This document shows, one piece after another, positions 1 through 6,126 of a stretch of DNA of 6,126 nucleotides; position 1 is the first letter of the stretch; each line of letters opens with the position of its first letter. The translations under genes were made by a program, and so were the position numbers. Source of the stretch: VMCP01 sp964592635. GTDB lineage: Bacteria; Bacteroidota; Bacteroidia; NS11-12g; UBA955. The stretch spans positions 1-6,126 of the forward strand of contig CAZQFZ010000120.1 of assembly GCA_964592635.1 (NCBI GenBank), given 5' to 3'. The notes beneath the pieces were generated by a model, which was given only the letters and a program-made list of their open reading frames with translations, did not search any database and was not told where the DNA came from.

Positions 1-1918
1 TTTTTTGTTTTTGAATGTCTTTAAAATCATCGATTCCGCATTCTTTTAACAACTTACGGAGTTTGCTTTGCACATTGCGCACATACGCATAACTGAGGTT
101 AAGCATAATGGCTATTTCCTTGGCTTTGTAATTATTTAATGTGAGCGAGAAAATTTGTTTTTGAGAATCTGTTAATTCTTCTTCAATTCCAATGGATGCA
201 ATAATCTGGTCAATTTCAGAATCTATCGATGGTTTTACATGGGTATCTACTACTGTATCAATCATGAAATTTTGATCCAATAATTGCAATATTTTCTGGC
301 TTTCTTCGGTGTTTGTGAGGTTTGAGCTGGATAAGAGTTGTTTTATACGCTTTCCATTTTCAAGAATTTTTTCAGAAATGCTGTGAACTTTTGCTTTAAG
401 TATTTTCTCGGCTTCCAGAAGTTCTAATTCTTTTTGTCGAGATTCTAAAATTTCAACTTGCTGTTGGATCAGATTGGATTTATTCGCAATCAGCTTTTGC
501 GATTGTATTACTATAAATACCAATAAGATCAAAATTGCAACCAAAGCAATAGAGAACGTAATCAATTGGTTTTTTTTGGCATCAAGTTCTTCTTGCGATT
601 CTTTGAGTTTCAGATTGAATTCATTTACTATAAATTTCTGGTTGAAATCGGCGACACGTATGCTGTCGGTTTCCTTATAATAATAAATTAACTCTTTTTG
701 GGCCATGGAAGACCATATGTATGCTCCTTTCAAATCACCCGTACTTGCTGAGTACATTTTCTTCAATTCGTAAAAATTGTATTTCCCTAAACCATAAAAT
801 GTGTTTGTATCAATTTTTTTGTTGGCTTCGAAGATGATGTTTTTAAACACTTCAAAATGGGATTCGATATAATTCAATACTACATCTGTTGTATTGGAGA
901 GTATAGTAGGATATGATTCGATGAATTTATCATGATGTATTTCAATGAATTGTTTCATTGAAATATCGTTGAGTTTATATTTTTCTTTAAGAATCTGACA
1001 TACGAGTTCTTTGAAAAATAATTCACCCTGGTAAATGGGTTGAACTCCTTGAGCATCGAGGAGTTTTATATAATAATCTGCTTCTTTTGGTTTGTCTGAA
1101 TCAAGTAAATAACTGATGTAGGTGAGTTTGACCAGCTCTGCTGTATTGGACTTGTCTTGTGAATCTAAGTACCTTTTGTTTTTGAGGATGTAACTATATG
1201 CTTTTGCTAATTTTCCATCCTGCATGTAGGTGGCTGCTATGTTATTTAAAAGAGAGGAAGTATCTCGTTGTTCAGAATTGTTTAGAGCAATCAAGAAATA
1301 GTCTGCGGATACACCGTAATACCCTTTGCTTGATGCCAGAGCTCCCAGATTAATGCTATAGTCGAATAGATAATTGCTGAGTTTTTTTTCTGCAGCTAAT
1401 TGATATCCTTCGGTGAAATACTTTTCAGCAGAATCCAATTCTCCCACATAATAATAATAACCTCCAACTATGTTTTTGTAAGTCATTTTATAATGAATTT
1501 CTTTACCCGAATACTGGAATTTTTTCAAATTGGATACAGCCAAGGGTGTTTTGGTTTCATCAAAATTCCATAAATATTCATAGGTTGTATCTAACACATA
1601 AAATGCATTGAGAGAGTCGTTAGTATTTTTTTTGAGGTAATTGGACCGCAACTGGTTGAGCTTTTGGCTTTCAGATAGTTTTGCAAAATACAATCGGGAG
1701 TTTGCGGCACTCAAAAACCATATGGGCAATTCTGTTTCGTTTGAAATATAATAATTCCAAATGGAATCTGCCGACATGCATTCAAACCGAAAATAATTAC
1801 CTTTTTCAGTTTTGTTTTCGCCGCAACTGGATATAAAAATGAGAAATAGCCATATAAACCACTTGCCAAACGAATTGTTGAATCTTGAAAAGTAATTAAC
1901 TTCGATTTTTTGAAACAT
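1..1918 (-). CDS. Membrane-tethered TPR / LuxR-like HTH transcriptional regulator (3' end cut by window edge)
   Basis: Open frame of 639 codons from an ATG at 1918 with no stop before the window edge, so the C-terminus is missing. Order of parts: a basic N-terminus (K4, R12, K19), a hydrophobic stretch at 20-31 and a lipobox-like I-S-S-C ending at C32; a mainly helical region with TPR-like repeats, clearest at about 145-290 (for example GELDSAEKYFTEGY near 159-172); one transmembrane helix at about 452-471; a probable coiled coil rich in Q, E, L and K at about 472-515; and a LuxR/GerE-like HTH at about 582-632 (LTDSQKQIF, then YKAKEIAIMLNLS, then a YVRNVQSKLRKLL recognition helix). The expected topology is periplasmic TPRs, one membrane pass and a cytoplasmic DNA-binding domain. 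Such one-component regulators are common in Bacteroidota; their ligands and targets are mostly unknown. There is no receiver domain or kinase. Homologues tend to end shortly after the HTH, so little is probably lost. The architecture is secure; the regulatory target is unknown. Confidence 0.88.
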   Translation of the reverse strand, partial: MFQKIEVNYFSRFNNSFGKWFIWLFLIFISSCGENKTEKGNYFRFECMSADSIWNYYISNETELPIWFLSAANSRLYFAKLSESQKLNQLRSNYLKKNTNDSLNAFYVLDTTYEYLWNFDETKTPLAVSNLKKFQYSGKEIHYKMTYKNIVGGYYYYVGELDSAEKYFTEGYQLAAEKKLSNYLFDYSINLGALASSKGYYGVSADYFLIALNNSEQRDTSSLLNNIAATYMQDGKLAKAYSYILKNKRYLDSQDKSNTAELVKLTYISYLLDSDKPKEADYYIKLLDAQGVQPIYQGELFFKELVCQILKEKYKLNDISMKQFIEIHHDKFIESYPTILSNTTDVVLNYIESHFEVFKNIIFEANKKIDTNTFYGLGKYNFYELKKMYSASTGDLKGAYIWSSMAQKELIYYYKETDSIRVADFNQKFIVNEFNLKLKESQEELDAKKNQLITFSIALVAILILLVFIVIQSQKLIANKSNLIQQQVEILESRQKELELLEAEKILKAKVHSISEKILENGKRIKQLLSSSNLTNTEESQKILQLLDQNFMIDTVVDTHVKPSIDSEIDQIIASIGIEEELTDSQKQIFSLTLNNYKAKEIAIMLNLSYAYVRNVQSKLRKLLKECGIDDFKDIQKQK

Positions 1919-1955
1919 TAATCGCTATGATTTCGGTGATGTTTAAATTTAAATT

Positions 1956-2024
1956 TTTTGTTGAATTATTTTCATTCCTTGCAAATTAAACTTTACATAA
2001 TTTGCTCGCAAATATTCAACAAAA
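1956..2024. repeat. Nested inverted repeats in the gap between the phosphorylase and regulator genes
   Basis: The outer arms are a perfect 11-nt inverted repeat: TTTTGTTGAAT at 1956-1966 and ATTCAACAAAA at 2014-2024. Inside lies a perfect 7-nt pair: GCAAATT at 1981-1987 and AATTTGC at 1999-2005, with an 11-nt spacer. Overlapping its right half is a small palindrome at 2001-2012 (TTTGC-TC-GCAAA). The inner pair coincides with the candidate promoter of the regulator, so it could be an operator. It is AT-rich and has no GC-rich stem followed by a clean T-run, so it is a poor intrinsic terminator for the phosphorylase operon, though weak termination cannot be excluded. Confidence 0.5.
1982..2012 (-). 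promoter_or_regulatory. Candidate Bacteroidota-type promoter for the TPR-LuxR regulator
   Basis: Read on the minus strand there is TTTG (2012-2009), a 19-nt spacer, then TTAATTTG (1989-1982). This matches the Bacteroidota primary sigma pattern TTTG-N19-21-TAnnTTTG with one mismatch. It lies about 64 nt upstream of the ATG at 1918, leaving room for a short leader. It would give the regulator transcription independent of the sugar operon. In AT-rich sequence such matches occur by chance, so this is a candidate only. Confidence 0.4.
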
Positions 2025-2126
2025 TCAATCAAAATTAAATCATTTTGCCGTTAGTATGGTTCCATTGTTGATAGAATATGAATAAATAGTACGGATATAG
2101 TTAAATAATACTAAAATTCAATTAGC

Positions 2127-4454
2127 TTACACAGCAGTACTTTGTTTCGGCTCGATTCTAATGGTTTGTTTTATGTTTTTTGGAGAGCCAATATGCAGTT
2201 CTATTGCTGATTCACCTAAATTAGAAACGGTTACTTTTGTTTGCTGGGATTGATTTTCAACACGAATATTAACAGGATTATTGTTAAATAAGATTTTAAA
2301 AGAATACCCTTGCCATTGCGTCGGACATTGGGGTTGAATGTGTAACTTTTGATTTTTAATTCTCAATCCCCCGAAACCTTGAACAATACTTAAGTAACTT
2401 CCTGCCATGGAGGTTATGTGCAAACCGTCTTCGGTGTCGTTATTGTAGTTATCCAAATCCAAGCGGGCAGTTCTCACATACATTTCGTAGGCTTTTTCCA
2501 TATTGGAGTTTTTTGCCGCCAAAATGCTATGAACGCAGGGACTCAAAGAGCTTTCATGCACGGTAAACGGTTCGTAGAAATTGAAATTAGTTTGGTGTTG
2601 TATTTCGGTAAAATCGTCTTCAAAAAAGTAGAGTCCTTGCAATACATCGGCTTGTTTTATATAAACACTTCTGAGGATCCGATCCCAGCTCCATTTTTGA
2701 TTTAACGGACGATGTTCGGGTGCTAAATCGGCTACCGGAATGAGTTCTTTTTCAAGGAAACCATCGTGTTGAACGAATACGTTTAACTCCTGATCGTAGG
2801 GTAAGTACATGTTTTCACGAATGTGATTCCATTGATTGATTTCTTTGGTTTCATCAAACTGGGTTTTGGTAATCAGCTTTTGGTAGATAGTTGGATCGTT
2901 TTGCTTTAACCATTGTGTGGCCTCTTGAGTGAATCTCATACACCAAATGGCAATATAGCTGGTGTACCAATTGTTATTTACATTGTTTTCGTATTCATTT
3001 GGTCCTGTAACACCGTGCATTTCGTAGCGTTTTTTACGTTCAGACCAGTGTACTCTTTGCGACCAGAATCGTGAAATCCCCAGCAGGACTTCCCATCCCC
3101 CGATAGAAAGATAATTCCAATCGCCTGTATGTTCGATGTAGTTGTAGATGGCGTAAGCAATAGCACCGTTGCGATGAATTTCTTCAAAGGTAATTTCCCA
3201 TTCGTTATGGCATTCTTCACCGTTCATGGTTACCATTGGATACAATGCAGCTCCTTGGTTAAAGCCGAGTTTTGCTGCATTCTCGATGGCTTTATCGAGT
3301 TGTTTGTAGCGGTAAAGTAGGAGTTGTTTGGAAATAGAAGATTCGCTGGTAACGAGATAGAATGGCATGCAATAGGCTTCAGTATCCCAATAGGTGCTTC
3401 CTCCGTATTTTTCGCCTGTAAATCCTTTCGGCCCAATATTTAAACGGGGGTCATCGCCGCAATAGGTCTGATTGAGTTGGAAAATATTGTAACGAACTGC
3501 TTGTTGTGCAGAAACATCGCCTAGAACTTCAACATCGCTATTTTCCCATTTTTCGTTCCAGGCTTTCGAACTCATATCTAAATGGGTTTCGAAGGTGGAG
3601 ACGGTCATTTTTTGAAGGGATTTTTTTGCATGGATCAAAACTCCTTCATCGGGATGATTGAAATTGCTTGCGGTAATTACATGTTTAACAAATGCGTATT
3701 GATTTCCCGATTTTGCATCTAAGGTGTAGGTGCTGGCAGCAAATTTGGGTCGGGTTTCATGAACAGACGGCAGCGTTAATTCTGTTTGATTTTCAAACAA
3801 TTGAAATTCGCAAGAGGTGGCCAATATCCAGTTTAATTTGTTTGTTTTTACCAATAAATGGAGTTGATTTTCCTTAGCTTCTTGACTAATTGAATCCCAA
3901 AATTTTTCTCCATAATTAGAATCTTTATTAGAAATATCTGCATCTAAATAGTTGCATATTTCAATGGTGCAATCGGTGTCGGTTTTAATGACATATTTAA
4001 GTGCACTGTATTCTTTGTTAATTAGGGAATAGAAACGGGATGACTCAATCCAGATTCCAATTTTATTGGCCAAGCGGATGTGCGACTTTCTGTGTAAAAC
4101 CCCATTATACATATCCAATTCTCGATAAAAATCGAGGACTTCCACTTGGTTAAGGTCAATCGTTTCTCCATTCACTTTTACAATTAATCCGCTCCAATAA
4201 GTGGAGTTGATGACTTTGGCGAAGTATTCTGGGTAACCATTTTTCCACCAACCCACACGGGTTTTATCTGGATAATATACGCCACCTACATAGGTTCCTT
4301 GCAGCGATTTTCCTGTAAATGTTTCTTCTAAATTGGCGCGTTGGCCCATCATTCCATTGCCTATACTAAAGATACTTTCGGCTATTTCATTCATTTCCGG
4401 ATTGAATCCTTCTTCTATAACTTTCCAGGGGTGTGCTTTAAAGTATTGAATCAT
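2127..4454 (-). CDS. mapA: GH65 maltose phosphorylase
   Basis: Inverting phosphorylase, cytoplasmic (no signal peptide): maltose + phosphate gives beta-D-glucose 1-phosphate + glucose. From the ATG at 4454 it has 775 residues, within the usual GH65 range. The order is N-terminal beta-sandwich (about 1-260), linker, (alpha/alpha)6 catalytic barrel (about 310-680) and a small C-terminal beta domain. Visible signatures are YWDTE (355-359), the general-acid glutamate in GPNEYE (E487), KQADV (600-604, substrate site) and HESSLS (633-638, phosphate site). The acceptor-site loop reads HNEWEITFE (416-424), which matches the loop I recall for Lactobacillus maltose phosphorylase and argues against trehalose or kojibiose specificity. 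The upstream beta-phosphoglucomutase agrees with a beta-G1P product. A TTG at 4484 would add ten residues, but it lies in a duplicated sequence and the added residues are not family-like; the ATG gives MIQYFKAHPWKVIEEGF, a normal GH65 start. Family assignment is near certain; substrate specificity is likely. Confidence 0.93.
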   Translation of the reverse strand: MIQYFKAHPWKVIEEGFNPEMNEIAESIFSIGNGMMGQRANLEETFTGKSLQGTYVGGVYYPDKTRVGWWKNGYPEYFAKVINSTYWSGLIVKVNGETIDLNQVEVLDFYRELDMYNGVLHRKSHIRLANKIGIWIESSRFYSLINKEYSALKYVIKTDTDCTIEICNYLDADISNKDSNYGEKFWDSISQEAKENQLHLLVKTNKLNWILATSCEFQLFENQTELTLPSVHETRPKFAASTYTLDAKSGNQYAFVKHVITASNFNHPDEGVLIHAKKSLQKMTVSTFETHLDMSSKAWNEKWENSDVEVLGDVSAQQAVRYNIFQLNQTYCGDDPRLNIGPKGFTGEKYGGSTYWDTEAYCMPFYLVTSESSISKQLLLYRYKQLDKAIENAAKLGFNQGAALYPMVTMNGEECHNEWEITFEEIHRNGAIAYAIYNYIEHTGDWNYLSIGGWEVLLGISRFWSQRVHWSERKKRYEMHGVTGPNEYENNVNNNWYTSYIAIWCMRFTQEATQWLKQNDPTIYQKLITKTQFDETKEINQWNHIRENMYLPYDQELNVFVQHDGFLEKELIPVADLAPEHRPLNQKWSWDRILRSVYIKQADVLQGLYFFEDDFTEIQHQTNFNFYEPFTVHESSLSPCVHSILAAKNSNMEKAYEMYVRTARLDLDNYNNDTEDGLHITSMAGSYLSIVQGFGGLRIKNQKLHIQPQCPTQWQGYSFKILFNNNPVNIRVENQSQQTKVTVSNLGESAIELHIGSPKNIKQTIRIEPKQSTAV

Positions 4455-4472
4455 ATTGTGGGTGTTTTTTTT

Positions 4473-4564
4473 GGGGATGTTCAATTTGTTTTAGAAATAC
4501 AGCTTGCTTTTGTGGGGATGTTCAATTTGTTTTAAAAATTCAGCTTGCTTTTTTTGGGGAAGTT
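4473..4564. repeat. 41-nt tandem direct repeat (two full copies plus a short third start) between pgmB and the phosphorylase gene
   Basis: Copy 1 is 4473-4513 and copy 2 is 4514-4554, directly abutting. They are identical except at three positions (4494/4535, 4499/4540 and 4512/4553). Each begins GGGGATGTTCAATTTGTTTT and contains CAGCTTGCTTTT. A third GGGGAAGTT starts at 4556 and runs into the pgmB stop codon at 4563-4565, suggesting the unit partly derives from the gene end. The block fills most of the 108-nt gap. A run of eight T (4465-4472, poly-A in the transcript) separates it from the start of the phosphorylase gene. With no unique spacers it is not a CRISPR. The function is unknown: it may be a replication-slippage duplication, or duplicated mRNA leader or processing sites. 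Confidence 0.85.
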
Positions 4565-5198
4565 AGACTTGGGTAAAATCAAATTCACCCAAATTGGGAA
4601 TGCAGTAATCGGCACCGGGTAAATCGTGTTCTGTACCAATTCCTACGGCAAACATGTGTGCTGCTTTTGCAGCAGTGATACCAGAACTGCTATCCTCAAA
4701 AACAATGCAGTGTTCGGGAATGAACCCAAGTAATTCTGCCGCTTTGAGAAATGTTTCGGGATGTGGTTTTCCATTAATTACTGTAGAGGCGTCAACAATT
4801 GCTTGAAAAGCATGAATCAAACCTACTTTTTCTAGCACCAAACGAGCGTTTTTACTGGCTGAGCCCAATGCCAAGGGAATATGGAGTTTTTGACATTGTT
4901 CAAAAAAGTGGTTAACGCCTGAGAGTAAGTGAGAATGATCCATTTCAGAAACACGTTCCAAATACCATTGGTTTTTTCGTTCCAAATCCTGCTGAAATTG
5001 TTCCTCAGAAATGCTGATTTTGGCTTTTGAAAGTATGAATTTAAGTGAATCTACACGAGAAACCCCCTTGAGTTGTTCGTTATCGAATTCTGTCAATTCG
5101 TAATTGTATTCTTGGGCTAAGCGTTTCCAAGCTTCAAAGTGAAAAACTGCGGTATCGCAAATTACCCCATCAAGATCGAGGATGAAAGCTTTTTTCAT
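4563..5198 (-). CDS. pgmB: Beta-phosphoglucomutase (HAD superfamily)
   Basis: Converts beta-D-glucose 1-phosphate to glucose 6-phosphate in the cytoplasm through a beta-glucose 1,6-bisphosphate intermediate. It has 211 residues, slightly shorter than the 221-residue Lactococcus lactis enzyme. HAD motif I is DLDGVICDT, with nucleophile D8 and acid/base D10. The cap domain carries H20 and the KGVSR signature (K44, R48) typical of beta-phosphoglucomutases as opposed to generic HAD phosphatases. Motif II is GSASKN (112-117), motif III is K144 in NGKPHPETF, and motif IV is FEDSSSGI with E168 and D169 for magnesium. The ATG at 5198 overlaps the TGA of the upstream kinase (ATGA), so translation is probably coupled. 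The maltose phosphorylase gene that supplies its substrate follows 108 nt downstream. A generic sugar-phosphate phosphatase is the alternative, but the cap residues and the GH65 neighbour make that unlikely. Confidence 0.95.
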   Translation of the reverse strand: MKKAFILDLDGVICDTAVFHFEAWKRLAQEYNYELTEFDNEQLKGVSRVDSLKFILSKAKISISEEQFQQDLERKNQWYLERVSEMDHSHLLSGVNHFFEQCQKLHIPLALGSASKNARLVLEKVGLIHAFQAIVDASTVINGKPHPETFLKAAELLGFIPEHCIVFEDSSSGITAAKAAHMFAVGIGTEHDLPGADYCIPNLGEFDFTQV

Positions 5199-6052
5199 GC
5201 GTTCACTAGAATCTTGTTCAAGTGATATTCTACCAAATTAATCACGGGTTCAGAAGTGATTACACCAATATTTAAGCGGTGGATTTTGCATGCTTCACGG
5301 AGCAGATCTTGGAAGTGGTAAGCTACAGAACCAACAAAATGAACTTGAACATCTTTGTGTTGTTCGTATTTCCAGATATGGATGTTGATGAATTTACTGA
5401 ATCCATTATAGATAAAATCACGTACCCATTTCTCTTCGCGATTGTCGCTTAAAAAGCGCATAAACGATGCTAAATATACGTTTGGATTGGGTTTATTATA
5501 CACCGCTTCAAAGATGCTTTCTTTGGTTAGGCCATAACGATCAATCAATCCTTGGTGAATTTTAGCGGGAAGTTCTTTGTAAAGAAACATTCTCAAAAGT
5601 TCTTTTCCGTAAAATGTGCCGCCGGCTTCATCCCCCAAAACATACCCCAAAGCGGGAACTTCTTCATGTAGGTCTTTACCATCGAAGTAACAGGAGTTGG
5701 ATCCTGTTCCCATGATGCAAGCAATACCGGGTTGGTCGCCGCAAGTAGCATAAACAGCTCCGTTAAGGTCATGATCAACAGAAACTTGGGCTTTGTTGAA
5801 AACAGAAACCAATGCTTTTTCTACGATTTCATTACGAGCGGAACTCGAAGCCCCTGCTCCATAAAAATAAACATATTCAACCATAGGTGCTAGGTTGGCT
5901 AGCTCTGTATTTTTTCTAATTTCAGATTCAATTAAATCTGTAGAGTGAAAAAATGGGTTAAAACCCATGGTGTGTAATGTGATTCTGATGTCTTTTCCAT
6001 CGGTGAAGACCCAATCGCATTTGGTGCTTCCGCTATCAGCTACGAGTAACAT
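5195..6052 (-). CDS. BadF/BadG-type ASKHA sugar kinase (N-acetylglucosamine-kinase-like)
   Basis: Probable ATP-dependent cytoplasmic hexose or amino-sugar kinase of 285 residues, the usual length for this Bacteroidota family. The phosphate-1 loop is DSGSTKCDW at 6-14; the probable catalytic aspartate is D95 in VDHDLNGAVYAT; the phosphate-2 loop is MGTGSNS at 114-120; the family signature LGYVLGDEAGG is at 135-145; and an adenosine-motif glycine (FVGSVA) is at 239-244. There is no signal peptide or membrane segment. The start is set at the ATG at 6052 because the protein then opens MLLVADSGSTK, as family members do; an in-frame TTG at 6112 would add 20 residues with no family match. It overlaps pgmB by 4 nt. 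Homologues are generally annotated as N-acetylglucosamine or glucosamine kinase. Here the operon with maltose phosphorylase and beta-phosphoglucomutase suggests phosphorylation of the glucose released from maltose, which is inference. Fold and family are confident; the substrate is open. Confidence 0.9.
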   Translation of the reverse strand: MLLVADSGSTKCDWVFTDGKDIRITLHTMGFNPFFHSTDLIESEIRKNTELANLAPMVEYVYFYGAGASSSARNEIVEKALVSVFNKAQVSVDHDLNGAVYATCGDQPGIACIMGTGSNSCYFDGKDLHEEVPALGYVLGDEAGGTFYGKELLRMFLYKELPAKIHQGLIDRYGLTKESIFEAVYNKPNPNVYLASFMRFLSDNREEKWVRDFIYNGFSKFINIHIWKYEQHKDVQVHFVGSVAYHFQDLLREACKIHRLNIGVITSEPVINLVEYHLNKILVNA

Positions 6053-6081
6053 ATTTGGTTGTTTGAATTTACAAAAGTGGT

Positions 6082-6113
6082 GCAATATAGGTAAATTTTC
6101 AATTAGTGTCAAA
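6082..6113 (-). promoter_or_regulatory. Possible promoter of the kinase-pgmB-phosphorylase operon
   Basis: On the minus strand TTTG (6113-6110) is followed after 20 nt by TATATTGC (6089-6082), a loose match to TAnnTTTG (two mismatches), about 30 nt upstream of the kinase ATG at 6052. The position suits a promoter with a short leader. The match is weak, and the window ends at 6126, so a promoter further upstream or co-transcription with an earlier gene cannot be excluded. Confidence 0.28.
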
Positions 6114-6126
6114 TAAACACTAACTA

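Noticed and set aside
1..60. True 3' end of the regulator gene within the window
   Set aside because: The frame stays open to base 2 with no stop, so the end lies outside the window.
2030..2126. Intrinsic terminator after the phosphorylase gene
   Set aside because: Only short weak pairings (such as ATGG-TT-CCAT at 2056-2065) without a GC-rich stem and T-run on the minus strand. How the operon ends is not visible.
2418..2705. Plus-strand open frame of 95 codons, and similar ones at 474-680, 3129-3320, 3692-3877 and 4341-4535
   Set aside because: All are antisense to well-supported genes with recognisable protein motifs; their translations show no domain and no start context. They are frame shadows.
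2978..3436. Minus-strand frames at 2978-3220 and 3230-3436
   Set aside because: They lie inside the GH65 gene in another frame, and the GH65 frame there carries the catalytic and acceptor-loop motifs intact.
4480..4540. Internal promoter in the 41-nt repeat driving the phosphorylase gene
   Set aside because: The best minus-strand match (TTG, about 21 nt, TGTATTTC) misses two key positions of TAnnTTTG, and copy 2 is no better.
4473..4554. CRISPR-like repeat
   Set aside because: Only two copies, directly abutting without unique spacers, and no cas genes.
6053..6112. N-terminal extension of the kinase from a TTG at 6112
   Set aside because: The extra 20 residues do not resemble the family, which starts just before the DSGSTK phosphate loop, and the stretch also overlaps the possible promoter.

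Overview
The window is AT-rich bacterial DNA with all four genes on the minus strand. It looks like Bacteroidota, probably a Flavobacteriia-type organism. Three things point there: a TPR / transmembrane helix / LuxR-like HTH regulator of the kind common in that phylum, the absence of clear Shine-Dalgarno sequences before the starts, and candidate promoters of the Bacteroidota form (TTTG, 19-20 nt, TAnnTTTG-like). The assignment rests on gene architecture and motifs read by eye, not on a database search.

In transcription order (right to left) the window holds four genes. (1) 6052-5195 is an ASKHA-fold sugar kinase of the BadF/BadG / N-acetylglucosamine-kinase-like family. (2) 5198-4563 is beta-phosphoglucomutase, overlapping the kinase stop by 4 nt (ATGA). 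(3) A 108-nt gap contains a 41-nt tandem duplication. (4) 4454-2127 is a GH65 phosphorylase whose acceptor loop reads as maltose phosphorylase. (5) A 208-nt gap contains nested inverted repeats and a candidate promoter. (6) 1918-1 is a membrane-tethered TPR-LuxR regulator. It has no stop codon in the window and is cut by the left edge, probably only a few residues from its end.

The three enzymes form a coherent cytoplasmic maltose route. Maltose phosphorylase splits maltose with phosphate into beta-glucose-1-phosphate and glucose. Beta-phosphoglucomutase turns the first product into glucose-6-phosphate. The kinase is well placed to phosphorylate the free glucose, although its family is usually annotated for amino sugars, so that step is inference. 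The regulator has its own candidate promoter; whether it controls the sugar operon cannot be told from the sequence.

The main points for a second look are the 41-nt repeat between pgmB and the phosphorylase gene, the kinase's possible role as a glucokinase, the dual membrane anchoring predicted for the regulator, and the nested inverted repeats over the regulator's presumed promoter. I see no mobile element, CRISPR array, tRNA or rRNA, and nothing that clearly amounts to an undescribed system.
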